Of a DNA stretch of 21,900 nucleotides, positions 1-9,608 are shown piece by piece. The position numbers were made by a program, and so were the translations under genes. The DNA comes from Saccoglossus kowalevskii (taxonomy: Eukaryota; Hemichordata; Enteropneusta; Harrimaniidae), in assembly GCF_000003605.2 (NCBI RefSeq), contig NW_003108085.1, forward strand, positions 283,616 through 305,515, read 5' to 3'. Every line of letters begins with the position of its first letter. Position 1 is the stretch's first letter. The notes under the pieces are model-generated. The model saw nothing but the letters and a program-made list of their open reading frames with translations, was not told where the DNA came from and ran no database searches.

Positions 1-509
1 GCACAGTCCTTAAATAACTATGTACCAAGTTTCATTGAAATGTGATGATTACTACTTGAAATACCAAAAGCTGAAAATTAATTAATTATGCAAATTAGGT
101 AAATAATATGTACTGATATTACCCTAAAAAATATCAGGTCTGTGCAGTGGCCTTTGATATCTATGTACCAAGTTTTATTGAAATGTGATGATTAGTAGTT
201 GAGATATCAGTGGAAAAGCCAAAAATTGATTAATTATTATGCAAATTAGGTAATTAATATTGCACAGATTTTTACCCAAAACTAATCAAGTCTGTGCATT
301 AGTTTGGAGCATCTATGTGCTAAGTTTCATCAAAATCCAATGAGTGGCTCTTTAGATATCAGTGGAACAATCATGGAACAGCTAAAAATCAGCTAATTAT
401 AGGTAATTAATATGCATGGATTTTTACCAAAACCTAGTCAAATCTGCGCATTGGCCCAGAGCATCTGTGCACCAAGTTTCATCAAAAATCAATGTATGGT
501 TCTTGAGAT

Positions 510-548
510 ATTAGTGGAACAGACACACACACAGACAGACAGACACAC
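510..548 (+). repeat. AC/AGAC microsatellite
   Basis: Short imperfect run of ACAC and ACAG units between the last 152-bp unit and the terminal hairpin. It belongs to the element that covers 1-590. Confidence 0.8.
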
Positions 549-556
549 TATGCAAA

Positions 557-588
557 GACTCCCTTTTTGTGCTTCGCACACAGGAGTC
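557..588 (+). other. Two-part terminal hairpin
   Basis: The outer stem GACTCC (557-562) pairs with GGAGTC (583-588). The inner stem TGTGC (568-572) pairs with GCACA (576-580) around a TTC loop. Its position right after the microsatellite suggests it is the 3' terminal structure of the element, as in Helitron-like transposons. Confidence 0.7.
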
Positions 589-783
589 AAAAAATAGTAA
601 TTATTTCATCTATAATTGTGGATTTTTTTATGTGTGACGTACTCTGTGATAATCTTAATTTTCATGACCTCTTCAATTGGTATGCGATCTTCATCAGATA
701 AATCCTTTTTTACGTACACTATGTCACATTGTCAATCTTCTTAGCTTTAATGAGAGCATCAGCCATGAATGATCAATTGTGTA

Positions 784-990
784 TACTGTAAAATACTTTA
801 TTTTCACTTGGAATTAATTTTCGCTAAAAGATATGATTCAGTGAAAATAAAATCCAGCGAATATACTTTTTTTCCTATATTTTACATTCAACTCATCAAA
901 AGTCAGTTAAAATAAATTCCATACAAAACACCCAAAAAGTTTATTTTCAGCGAAAATTAATTCCAGCTAAAAATAAAGTATTTTACAGTA
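784..990 (+). mobile_element. Family A palindromic MITE, copy 1
   Basis: The ends CTGTAAAATACTTTATTTT (from 786) and AAATAAAGTATTTTACAG (to 988) are inverted repeats. They are flanked by TA at 784-785 and 989-990. TA target duplication and CTGT termini fit a Tc1/mariner-type non-autonomous element. The interior repeats GTGAAAATAAA and TTTTCGC blocks in both orientations, so most of the 200 bp can fold on itself. No transposase is encoded. Three other copies lie in this window. Confidence 0.85.
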
Positions 991-1138
991 ACATGTGGCA
1001 TGATCAATCGGTGGAAAAAAACAGACAAAATAAAATACTGGCTAAGGTATTATATTATATCCACTGTAGTTTGAACTTGCACAGAACTTAAAAATGTTGA
1101 ATAATAAGAACATATTTATAAAGTTATGATCTGATGGT

Positions 1139-1340
1139 AATTAACTTTTTCACCACCAGACATTATTGCTCAAATCTGTCTGTAATTTTTCGAATATTCT
1201 TCAATATTTCTGTAAATGAACCCTAATTTTGGAGTCAACAGACAAAATTTGAGTCAATTTTCAGTTTTTACACAAAAAATGTGACTATTTTAGTCCCAAT
1301 CTTCTGAAGGAAAGTGCAGACTATAAACGGGACTAAAAAA
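1139..1340 (+). mobile_element. Family B element, copy 1 (3' end lost)
   Basis: Starts TTAACTTTTTCACCACCAGAC and runs through the family core (CTTCAATATTTCTG, CCCTAATTTTGGAGTCAACA, CAATCTTCTGAAGGAAAGTG) to GGGACTA, then diverges. The terminal inverted repeat seen at the right end of fuller copies is missing. A stop codon interrupts the frame that is open in the copies at 7105 and 21121, so that frame is not a conserved protein. Confidence 0.8.
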
Positions 1341-1529
1341 GACTAATTATGGCTGCAGACCTGCACTGACTAAGGTATTAGTGACATCATACAATTTTAG
1401 CTTTTTCTGAAGTGTTTTTTTTATGATCAACATTCCAGACCAAACAGAGATACTAAGTAAAGTTATTTTCTCGACAATATGCCGTGCATCATTACACACA
1501 AGCGTCACAACGGCGAGCGTTTGACTTAC

Positions 1530-1760
1530 CTCGTGAAGTCGAAAAAAACATTTGCATTTTTTTTTAGGCAAGTCAGTTCCTGGCTAAATGTAGGTCAAGT
1601 CATCAGCACTTGAAATGTCCAACCAAATCACAAATGTAGCCGAGATGCGACAGAGTTTACACAGACACACTCAGATGACCATTTCGCATGAGGATCGAAC
1701 GCGTGTATTTCGAGAAAATGATGACGAGGGAAGATATCAAATGCCGGGAAAAATAATCCA
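1530..1760 (-). other. Candidate 5' exon ending in a strong splice donor
   Basis: On the minus strand the sequence CACGAG is followed at 1529 by GTAAGTC, a near-ideal 5' splice site. The 200 bases upstream on that strand are less AT-rich than the surroundings and hold several CpGs (ACGCG, TTTCGAG, ATGCG). The last ATG before the donor (1557-1555) would give nine codons and a phase-1 junction, but earlier ATGs exist and no acceptor or partner exon was identified. I infer a possible first exon or 5' UTR. A chance donor in non-coding DNA is equally possible. Confidence 0.22.
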
Positions 1761-2169
1761 TGACGATAGTTTTTTTTTTTTTAACTCACTATAAGGAATA
1801 CTCGCTGTGGCTGCCAGGATGGTTGATGGGGATTGGGGGTCAGTGGGAAAGACCATTGTGTAATGGGGGAGAAAGCCTATAAAATGATGGATAAAACTGT
1901 ACAATATTGTCTGTAAGAAGACTATCTTACATCTATCTGGACCATAACTATAACTTACGTAAAAACTTACTTAAAAATATTTTTAAATTCACACTCGCAT
2001 GATTGAAAAAACACAAAATTAGTCTCGCCTCAAGCTATGCACCCTGACTCAAACAATGGAACATTCTGTATGATGGTATCAAATTGTAATTGATACATAT
2101 ACATACATACCCCACAGGGTTTACACCAGGTCAAAAGTCAAATGTAATTGCCAGTTCTGACAATAGCTT
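1761..2169. other. No gene seen
   Basis: Non-repetitive sequence with a poly-T run near 1769-1782, a TATAAAA at 1878-1884 and a short (ATAC)n near 2092-2109. No supporting open frame or exon was found. Confidence 0.6.
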
Positions 2170-2620
2170 GCAACAGGTAGTAAGTAACTTTATTTAACAT
2201 TTTCATTTCATTTTTTTTATTTCATATTTTCAGTTAAATGTTTTCATTTAAGAATCTTCATACATCATTTTTAGTTATCAAATGCATTTAACATTTTCAT
2301 TTAATTTTTCTCATTTATACATGTAGTTTTCAATAATTGATTTTCATTTAATGATCTTCATTTGTCATTTTCATTTATCAAGTTCATTTTTCTTTATTTA
2401 TCATTTTCAGCAATACATTTTCATTTTAAAGTATTTCATTTATAGTTTCAGTTATTAAATGCATTTAACATTTTCATTTAATTTTCCTCATTTATAGTTT
2501 TCAGTAATTGATTTTCATTTAAGGATCTTCAATTTTCATTTTCAGTTATTAAAATCATTTAATTGTTTTCATTTATCAATTTTCATGTATTTATTTCCAT
2601 TTATTGTACATACTATACAA
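2170..2620. repeat. Degenerate TTTCATTTA-rich repeat, 177-bp higher period
   Basis: Almost every 15-20 bases repeat a variant of CATTTTCATTTA. A longer period is visible: AAATGCATTTAACATTTTCA starts at 2280 and again at 2457, and the similarity continues for about 100 bases. This looks like an old, decayed satellite or an expanded low-complexity tract. It has no coding potential. Confidence 0.75.
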
Positions 2621-2714
2621 GGATCCTAGTGACTTTCAATGCTTTGCCTGAACATTCTGTATAAATCACTTTTATTCAAATACACATGTAAGTCAATCAA
2701 AAACAGAAATAGAT

Positions 2715-2860
2715 ACCTAGTGTTAACAATTACTTTTTAGTAATGTTAACATTTCTTGAAATTGACAAGTGTTGAAATTGTGTAAATGACTAGTGTTGAT
2801 AATTTTATAAATGGTAATATTGCATAATTAACTAGTGTGACAATTTTATTATAATAATTC
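2715..2860. repeat. Degenerate CTAGTGTTGACAATTTTA repeats with a hairpin
   Basis: Related blocks start near 2717, 2765, 2789 and 2831. Within the first, GTTAACAATTACT (2722-2734) and AGTAATGTTAAC (2739-2750) form a 12-bp stem with a T-rich loop and one bulge. No function can be assigned. Confidence 0.5.
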
Positions 2861-3110
2861 AGAGTTATGAAGGTCATAACCATCCCACTTTCACTATCAT
2901 GAGTTCATGCTACCAGGATACCAAATTTAATTTTGTTAGATACAAGAGTCCAAAATGACATAAAAAATGATCAAAACTGGCATTTTTTCACTGGTTCCTA
3001 TACTGAGAAAATTTATTTTTTCATATATGTCAAATTTTGCTGGGTAGAATGGGATGAAACATTTATATATATTATTGACATGAATCCTAATATTGTGAAA
3101 ATAATTCAAA

Positions 3111-3490
3111 AATTTGAAGCTATCTCCCATAATGCATTGCATATATGTGCAGTAACATGCTCAGTAGTGCAAAATTTGAAGTTATCTCCCATAATGCATT
3201 GCATACATGTGCAGTAACATGCTCAGTAGTGCAAAATTTGAAGTTATCTCCCATAATGCATTGCACATATGTGCAGTAATATGCTCAGTAGTGCAAACAT
3301 TTGAAGTTATCTCCCATAATGCATTGCACATATGTGCATTAACATGCTCAGTAGTGCAAAATTTGAAGTTATCTCCCATAATGCATTGCACATATGTGCA
3401 GTAACATGCTCAGTAGTCCAACATTTGAAGTTATCTCCCATAATGCATTGCACATATGTGCAGTAACATGCTCAGTGGAGCAAAATTTGA
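3111..3490 (+). repeat. 62-bp minisatellite with Staf/ZNF143-like sites
   Basis: About six head-to-tail units (starts 3111, 3173, 3235, 3298, 3360, 3422) differ by only a few bases. Each contains CTCCCATAATGCATTGCA, at 3124, 3186, 3248, 3311, 3373 and 3435. This fits YWCCCRNMATSCMYYRCR, the Staf/ZNF143 consensus as I recall it. Units 3-6 also carry the perfect palindrome TGCACATATGTGCA. Overlapping reading frames on both strands are by-products of the repeat and I do not call them genes. Confidence 0.9.
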
Positions 3491-3642
3491 ACTCAAACTG
3501 TCTTTAAAAATTGCACATAAGCAGAATGTGAAAATATATTTATAAATCACGTTATTTTTAACCTATGTCTTGAATTTACTTAGATTCTCTTTTGGTTCTT
3601 GCCACCCAATCTTATACAGTAAAATCTACGTTTTAGCTTGAT

Positions 3643-3800
3643 TTACGTTTTCACCACCAAATATTCTCCCCCAAATTTTCCTACATTTTTTCTCATACTC
3701 TTCAATATTTCTGGAAGTGAACCATAATTTTGGGGCCAACAGGCAAAATGAGTCAATTTTCATTTTTTACTCAAAAAAATTTGGCAATTTTTGTTCCCCA
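3643..3800 (+). mobile_element. Family B element, copy 2 (truncated)
   Basis: Begins ACGTTTTCACCACCAAATATTC and matches the family core as far as the TTTGGCAATTTTTGTTCCCC region, where homology stops. The right third of the family is absent. Confidence 0.75.
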
Positions 3801-4000
3801 AAAAATATTGAAATAGAAAACTTGTTTGATTGTTACCAAATAAAGCATGATTTTCACTGATTAGAAAAAATAAATAAAAAAAATACTCAGTTCGGAGAAA
3901 ATTAATATACAAAATGGAGTAAAAAAAAATGTATTGTCTGTTTGGGACTTTTTGGCAAGGATACATCTCAAAACTTTGACTAGTGAAAATATAGTATATA

Positions 4001-4211
4001 CTGTAGAATACTTTATTTTTGGTTGGAATTAATTTTCGCTATTTTCGTTGAAGGAATGATTCAGTGAAAATAAAATCCAGCGAATATACCTATTTTCTTT
4101 CATTTTACATTCAACTTGTCCAAAATCAGTGAAAATAAAAACTACACAAAACATCCAAACAGTCTATTCAGCAAAAAATGTTTCCAGCTAAAAGTATGGC
4201 GTGTTGTAATG
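4001..4211 (+). mobile_element. Family A MITE, copy 2 (eroded right end)
   Basis: A TA (3999-4000) precedes CTGTAGAATACTTTATTTTT. The interior matches copy 1 (GATTCAGTGAAAATAAAATC, CCAGCGAATATAC). The right inverted repeat is decayed: AAAGTATGGCGTGTTGTAATG stands where AAAGTATTTTACAG is expected. Confidence 0.8.
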
Positions 4212-4539
4212 TAATTTCTCACATCTAGAAATATTAAAAAATTAACATTATTTTATTACAAAGTGATTTCATTGAAAATGTTTTCTCGAAAATAAACATT
4301 GACAGTGAATAAAGTTCACATACAGTTGACTTATACTAAAAAACATAAAAAAATAACTACAGACGAATTTTGACCAAAAAAGGTTCCACTGCTATAATAT
4401 GTTTTAAAATAAGTGTTAAAATAAACATTTAAATAAGCGTTAAGGTGCACAGGTCAAAACAAAGGAGTAACATTTCATCTCTGCTTTAGACTCAGACTTC
4501 CAGTGGTGTCTAGAATTACACAGTAACCTAACTCTCTAC

Positions 4540-4780
4540 TGTTATTGTATACCATATATCACACTCATTATATCAAGAACCACTGTTGCCATAGAAACCA
4601 GATGAGGGTGACAGAAAATCAGCTGGACCAAAACAAAGATGACAGATGGATACAGGACCCATGTTTTTATTTATACGACCTCCCCCAATGATTTACCCAT
4701 AATGCATCATGATACATCAGCGGTGATTACCATACAAGGACCTTTCTCATGAAGATTGAGGCAATAACTGTAGTTTTATA
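4540..4780. promoter_or_regulatory. Motif-rich unique block: X-box-like and Staf-like sites
   Basis: This block is less AT-rich and less repetitive than its surroundings. It contains GTTGCCATAGAAAC (4585-4598), close to the RFX X-box consensus. It also contains TACCCATAATGCATCATG (4694-4711), 17 of 18 to the Staf/ZNF143 consensus as remembered, an E-box CAGCTG, and TGACAGATGG. No open reading frame runs through it. I infer a possible conserved non-coding regulatory element; conservation cannot be judged from one sequence. Confidence 0.3.
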
Positions 4781-5930
4781 GTTTTTTGTTTTTTTTCATT
4801 TCAATCATGTTTACTGCTCTCATCCCAAATGATGAGTCTGCTGTACGGGTAAATTGGTTAATTTTCACTACTGGATATTTTTGCATATTTTTTTAGGATT
4901 TCATGGCTTCTGTGAAGACAACTAAGATATTTTTTACTGACTTACGAAATTAATGAAAATTTATGAAATTAATGCATTTTAAAGTACCTGGCAATTAAGA
5001 ACAGTGACGAATGGTAATCCACAAACAGACTCATTTACATATAATTTAAATAAATTCTGCATGACCACATTTTATTGATGCTTTAATCTTCAACTTTTTT
5101 CACCCATCACAAAATCAAAAAATTTCCATAATTAAAAAAAAAATAAAAGAAAAAGAAAAAACTTGTAAAACATTTGGCAGATCAACAGGTTAAAAAAATC
5201 CAATTTTAGAAATTTTTGTGATAGTTGAAATTACTTTAGAATTATTTTTTTAGAATTTTTAAGTTAAATTTTAAATTTAAAATACATTAAAATAAAATTA
5301 ATTTAATCAAATAAATACTGTCTGTGAGGTAAATTAAACATGATTTTTATTTTTAAATAACCAGTATAAACCTGTTGCTTCTCACCCACCATTACTGACT
5401 CATTTTGTTTGTACCGTACATAAATATGATATCTTAGCAAAATTGACATAAAATACCAAGTCAAAATATTGAATCATATATAGAATTAATTATAAAAAAA
5501 AGAATTTAACCATATTTTACATTACTGATTTGATATATAATAATAATAATGAAAATGATTCCATAAAAAACAGTAACGTATGTGTAGTTTGATGATAAAG
5601 ACGAAAAAAAAAATATTTATTTTTCTGTTGAGTGTCTCAAGATATACTTTTTTTTTCAGTTTCTTCTCAGAATTTTTTGGAAAATATGAGAGAAAAATTT
5701 AGTTTCGAACAAGAATTTCAAGAATTACCAACATTTTTAGAATAAAAATAAAAATTAAATTCTGCCTATGCTTGTTGGTTAAAAAAAAAGTAACTAGAAA
5801 AATTATGTTTTTCAGTCCAACAGACTCAATCAGGAGAGACAACAAAATATTTAAAATAATTTTTTTCTTCTTTTGTTTGAGTTTTCAGTACTGATTTATT
5901 TTTGACGACAACTTGATATTCTGTCTCACT
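4781..5930. other. AT-rich, no gene seen
   Basis: Very AT-rich with many A- and T-runs, densest at 5100-5900. No repeat period, splice-flanked frame or RNA structure could be supported. Confidence 0.6.
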
Positions 5931-5949
5931 GTAGTTGCCATCATAGTCA

Positions 5950-5963
5950 CTAAGCATGCTTAG
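5950..5963. other. 14-bp perfect palindrome between RFX-type half sites
   Basis: CTAAGCATGCTTAG is its own reverse complement. GTTGCCAT lies just upstream and GCAACCAT just downstream, so the inverted relation extends beyond the palindrome imperfectly. It might be a dimeric binding site; this is inference. Confidence 0.4.
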
Positions 5964-6441
5964 CAACCATTAGCAGTAAAGCAAAGTCGTGTTTTCAAAA
6001 TGAACACCAATCAATAATATTACGTTACACTAACCTATTGAAACCTGTCGTGTTCTAAGCTTACAATTTTTACAACCTAAAATCAACGTCTACTCAAACT
6101 TTTCACTAAAATTCATCTTCAATTCACGCCGAAATAAAAAAAACTCAATTCAACATTCAGTACACTGTTATTCATAACATAACACAGCCTCTGAAGTTGG
6201 AATTTATAAAATCGGTGCTGATTACATTTTTCAACAGAGATTTGTTCATGAAAAGTGAGCAGCCGACAGCTCAGACTCATGAATCCTACATAGCATGTAT
6301 AGTTATTTAAAACGTTTTAAACGAGAAGTTTACCACAATGCAGCCAGCAGTAAGAAGAATATATTAAAAAAAAAAATATTTTTGAATTTACCAGTACGAT
6401 ATTAACATATTTGAGAGCAAACAAACCGAGACAGTACTTAC

Positions 6442-6466
6442 GAAATCCCTGCTCGCGGGACTCCAT
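6442..6466 (-). CDS. Candidate first coding exon (8 codons) with splice donor
   Basis: On the minus strand an ATG at 6466-6464 sits in a good start context (A at -3, G at +4). It reads MESREQGF plus one base, then meets GTAAGTAC at 6441, a strong 5' splice site, giving a phase-1 exon end. No other ATG is present in the roughly 130 bases upstream on this strand, and an in-frame TAA lies upstream, so this would be the natural start. The upstream 120-310 bases hold an RFX X-box and a forkhead site. The product is not recognisable from eight residues. No matching acceptor exon was identified to the left, where the sequence to 1 is repeat-rich and AT-rich, so a long first intron would be required. 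The alternative is a chance ATG and donor in non-coding DNA. Confidence 0.35.
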
Positions 6467-6599
6467 ATTTTCCCCTGTCTTGAAACACTGGATCAATAAC
6501 ACAGAAATGACCGTGAATTAAACAAAGCTCTTGTTTTTTTTTTGTTTCCCGAACCTGCTAAACCGTCCGATTTTCTACCCAATGTAGAATTTGATTACA

Positions 6600-6780
6600 G
6601 TTTCCTGTACAAATAGCACAGTCAGCAGGGCAGTTAAGTGTTGCCATGACAACAGATGGAGAGGGTAAACAAAAGATGGGGGATTGCAGTATGATGGATT
6701 GATTACACAGTGGCGCTGAGCTGTAATGGAGACACCACCTTATTGCTTTTACTATGGATTTCGTTATTTTTAGCAGGTAT
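6600..6780 (-). promoter_or_regulatory. Promoter-like block with RFX X-box and forkhead site
   Basis: GTTGCCATGACAAC at 6640-6653 matches the RFX X-box (GTTRCC-AT-RRYAAC type) closely. GTAAACAA at 6665-6672 matches the forkhead core RTAAACA. Their spacing is about 12 bases. They lie 174-206 bases upstream of the candidate minus-strand ATG at 6466, the usual distance range for X-boxes of ciliary genes. A homeodomain-type GATTGATTACA follows near 6698-6708. RFX with FOXJ1 is the known activator pair of motile-cilium genes; use of these sites here is inference. Confidence 0.35.
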
Positions 6781-7104
6781 AAACCGACACTGAAAACGAT
6801 ATGTTAGTACATTCCATCCTTGTTTTTTTTTATGTTTCTGTGACTGATGATTTCATTGTTTTCGGCAAAAAAATTATTATCAAGTTTTTTCTAATTAGCC
6901 ATAAAATCCACAATATTAAAATAAACAAAAAATCACTACATTATTTTACTGATTCAGATCTAGACTGAATTTTATAGATTTTTTTTTATATTTTCCAGAC
7001 AGCTAAAGCTACAATTGATTGCTACAGTGCGCCCTCAACATCAGTTTGACTCATTAGAGAATTTTCATGACGTAGCTATTTACGATGTTACTGTGAAAAG
7101 TATC

Positions 7105-7579
7105 TTAACCTTTTTACTACCAGACTTTCGCCCAAATCTTTCTCTACTTTTTTTCTTATATTCTTCAATATTTCTAGAAATGTACCCTAATTTTGGAGCC
7201 AACAGACAAAATTTGAGTCAATTTTTAGTTTTTACTCAAAAAATTTGGCTATTTTTGTCCCAATCTTCTGAAGGAAAGTGCAGACTATAAATGGGACTAT
7301 TTTGCGAATTTGTGATGAAAAGAGGAAACTGGTGGTGAATAGGTTACACCAGTTTACAGCTAGACAAATGTTGAGTTACGCTCGGACCGTACTGTTCAAA
7401 TCGATAAACAACAGCAAGACGCTATTTCTATCCGACATTTCCTCCTAAAAAAAAAAAAAATTCCATATTTTTCTTCAAAATCAATATAATTTCAAAATAC
7501 CAATCTGTTTTAATGTAGGTAGACCGATATTTTGTGCATTAGTGATGAAAGAAGGGAACTGATGGTGAAAAGTATCTTA
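7105..7579 (+). mobile_element. Family B element, long form, copy 3
   Basis: Left end TTAACCTTTTTACTACCAGA. A first inverted end, CTGGTGGTGAATAGGTTA, closes a short form at 7346. The sequence then continues through a block shared with the copy at 21121 (GAGTTACGCTCGGACC, CGATAAACAACAGCAAGACG). It reaches a second end-like sequence, GAACTGATGGTGAAAAG, near 7556-7572. GTGAAAAGTATCTTA occurs just left of the element (about 7093-7107) and again at its far right end. A 91-codon frame covers the left part; its similarity among copies is nucleotide repeat identity, not a conserved gene. Confidence 0.8.
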
Positions 7580-7931
7580 CAGTTGAGAGACTTAAAATTT
7601 GCTAAAAAAAATAACTTTTTAAAAATAAAATAAGTGGAAAAATGAAGAAAATCAGAGAGCAGAATATTTTTGTTTGTGCCTCAAGTAAGTTACAGTCACG
7701 TACAATTTCATTTTTGAATTGAAAACCAATTTTCCAAGTAGTCAACATACTTGATTTTAAGGAGAATCCATTTTGACTTGGGGGTGTTACAAAATCAGTC
7801 CTGTCAGAGGGCAAACTGCAACAATATTTATTTGTTAAAATGCAAAAGTTAAAGGAAACATCTAAGCAACATAATGATCCCTGAAGAAAAAGCTCCACAA
7901 ATGTAGGAGAATGCAATTTACAGTTTTTTTA

Positions 7932-8143
7932 TACTGTGGAATACTTTATTTTCGCTGAAATTAATTTTCGCTGAAAAGGGTTTTCGGGCGTTTTGCTTGG
8001 AATTTATTTTCACTGATTTTTGATGAGTTTAATGTAAAATATAGGAAAAAAAGTGTATTTGCTGGATTTTATTTTCACGGAATCATCCCTTCAGGGAAAA
8101 TAGCGAAAAAAAATTCCAAGCAAAAATAAATTATTCAACAGTA
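7932..8143 (-). mobile_element. Family A MITE, copy 3 (inverted)
   Basis: TA at 7932-7933, CTGTGGAATACTTTATTTTC from 7934, and AAATAAATTATTCAACAG to 8141, then TA at 8142-8143. The interior is the reverse complement of copies 1 and 2 (GCTGGATTTTATTTTCACGG). Both ends and the TA flanks are intact. Confidence 0.85.
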
Positions 8144-8209
8144 TCACTTTTCATTCTCTAGATATACGACTCTTTATCAAAATTATGTAGTCAGCTATCT
8201 TGATTCTCA

Positions 8210-8227
8210 AGCAAAGGATTATGGGTA
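8210..8227 (-). promoter_or_regulatory. Staf/ZNF143-like single site
   Basis: On the minus strand TACCCATAATCCTTTGCT matches 16 of 18 positions of the remembered Staf/ZNF143 consensus. A CRE-like TGACATCA follows at 8233-8240. No gene start is visible beside it. Confidence 0.3.
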
Positions 8228-8364
8228 AAGTATGACATCATAGAATCTGTTGTCAAAAATTGAAAAAATTATTTCATCGATAACATGAGAAATACTGATG
8301 CGAATTAGTTCAAATTTTCGTTGTGCATATTACTTGTGTATATAATTATAGTAGTGGAAACAGA

Positions 8365-8384
8365 ATATATATATATATATATAT
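8365..8384. repeat. (AT)10 microsatellite
   Basis: Ten uninterrupted AT units. The surrounding sequence from 8144 to 8720 has no supportable gene. Confidence 0.9.
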
Positions 8385-8724
8385 GCATAGTAGAAAGCAA
8401 TAACAAATCATACACAATACTACAGCATAAGATGCAGGAGGTAATTTCCAGTATCTCGGTATAACCATATTATTATGTGCCTTTTGTGGACTAAAACAAT
8501 AAAAAGAGCTAGGCGTATATTAACTGTTATTTATCACTATTGCTCAGGTGGGAAAGAGTACAATAACAGCAATTATTGTAGTGCTCAGCACCATGGGTTA
8601 CAGAGCCTGGTGTAAAATAATTGAAAGTTATTTTGTATCACTGACAAATTTGAGATATTTATCTTAAAAACAGTAAAACTATGATTATAAACAGTTCATG
8701 AAAATGAAATAAATATGACAGCAG

Positions 8725-8968
8725 AGAGCCAGATTGGGAGACAGACTGGGAGCCTGACTGGGAGCCAGACTGGGAGCCAGACTGGGAGCCAGACTGGGAG
8801 ACAGACTGGGAGCCAGACTGGGAGCCAGACTGGGAGCCAGACTGGGAGCCAGACTAGGAGACAGACTAGGAGACAGACTGGGAGCCAGACTGGGAGACAG
8901 ACTGGGAGCCAAACCGGGAGACTGACTGGGAGCCTGACAGAAAACCAGACTAGGACCCAGACTAGGAG
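8725..8968. repeat. 12-bp minisatellite, unit GACTGGGAGCCA
   Basis: About 20 units of a 12-bp repeat with two common variants (GGGAGCC and GGGAGAC). The period is a multiple of three and the unit lacks stop codons. Frames therefore stay open on both strands (TGSQ repeats on plus, APSL repeats on minus) without indicating a protein. Each unit carries CAGAC, the SMAD-core pentamer, which may be coincidental. Confidence 0.95.
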
Positions 8969-8974
8969 TTAAAA

Positions 8975-9400
8975 AGAGCGAGAATAAAAAAAAAAGACAG
9001 TCAATAATTAAAGCATTTACAGTATTTCTATATTTGACAAAGAGAGATAGTTTAAATAATAATATACTACGTCCAATTATGCTAATGATCCACAGAAATT
9101 TAATAAAAGAGGAAGAATTTCTGATTTAAGAGATATGTAATCTAGACGGATCAGAAACGGGTGAATTTCTCACAAATACGTCAATGCTGGCCATTTTTAA
9201 TTATAATACAGGATTCCTAAGACATAACAAATCTGTCAGTGTCTCATCTATTACACGGTTACAGACTTGATAAGTCCAATTTGATTATTTCTCCTTTCTG
9301 TGATCCTCACCGAATTGGAAATTTCTTTTTCCAGTAACAATAATTTAACAAACTTTGATTCATGGCTGATAAAATTTGCGTTTTTTTTTTTATTTTAACC
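8975..9400. other. No gene seen
   Basis: AT-rich unique sequence. The T-run and CCATAG at 9381-9405 resemble a splice acceptor, and GAGGTAAGC at 9486-9494 resembles a donor. The 83 bases between contain stops in all frames before the donor. Confidence 0.5.
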
Positions 9401-9580
9401 CATAGTAACCCTGAACAAATTGTATGGAAAGAAAGACGTTGATGGTGATGAAAAAAATTGTAATATAACTGGTCATGCATGATAAGAGGTAAGCGCTGAT
9501 GTCAGGTAACCAAGGGAAATAGAACACTGAATGGCAACTTGATGTAATCATTACTGGTTACCGACCCCTTTTGGCTTGAG

Positions 9581-9608
9581 AAAAACAAAAAATATATTTT
9601 GATCACAG
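9581..9608 (+). repeat. 28-bp exact dispersed repeat, copy 1
   Basis: Twenty-eight bases beginning AAAAACAAAAAATATATTTT and ending GATCACAG recur exactly at 13537-13564. Flanks on both sides differ, so this is either the conserved tip of an eroded element or a short filler duplication. Confidence 0.75.

Larger units (their letters stand above)
1..590 (+). mobile_element. Truncated non-autonomous element, pearl/Helentron-like
   Basis: Three diverged tandem units start with TCTGTGCA-like sequence at about 139, 291 and 443 (period 152 bp). A fourth, partial unit runs off the left edge. Each unit carries a CTATGTACCAAGTTTCAT-like block followed by a block ending in GATAT(C/T)AGTGGAA. The units run into an ACAC/ACAG microsatellite and then a short hairpin. 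Tandem core units plus a simple-repeat tract plus a 3' hairpin is the layout described for bivalve pearl elements and related Helentrons. I infer membership from this layout only. No helicase or Rep sequence is visible and the 5' end is outside the window. Confidence 0.5.

Noticed and set aside
1347-1571. 74-codon minus frame beginning before the donor at 1529
   Set aside because: Starts at TTG and reads straight through a strong splice donor; no domain.
7015-7290. 91-codon frame whose C-terminal half is shared with frames at 21111-21305 and 17902-18135 (minus)
   Set aside because: The similarity is that of family B repeat copies. The copy at 1139 has a stop in this frame and the copy at 3643 is truncated, so there is no sign of a conserved protein.
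8685-8972. TGSQ and APSL repeat proteins on opposite strands
   Set aside because: Products of translating a 12-bp minisatellite in both directions. The plus frame does have an ATG, but there is no gene context.
9406-9488. Possible 83-bp exon between a T-rich acceptor and GAG|GTAAGC
   Set aside because: All three frames meet a stop before the donor, including the best one (LNKLYGKKDVDGDEKNC then TGA).
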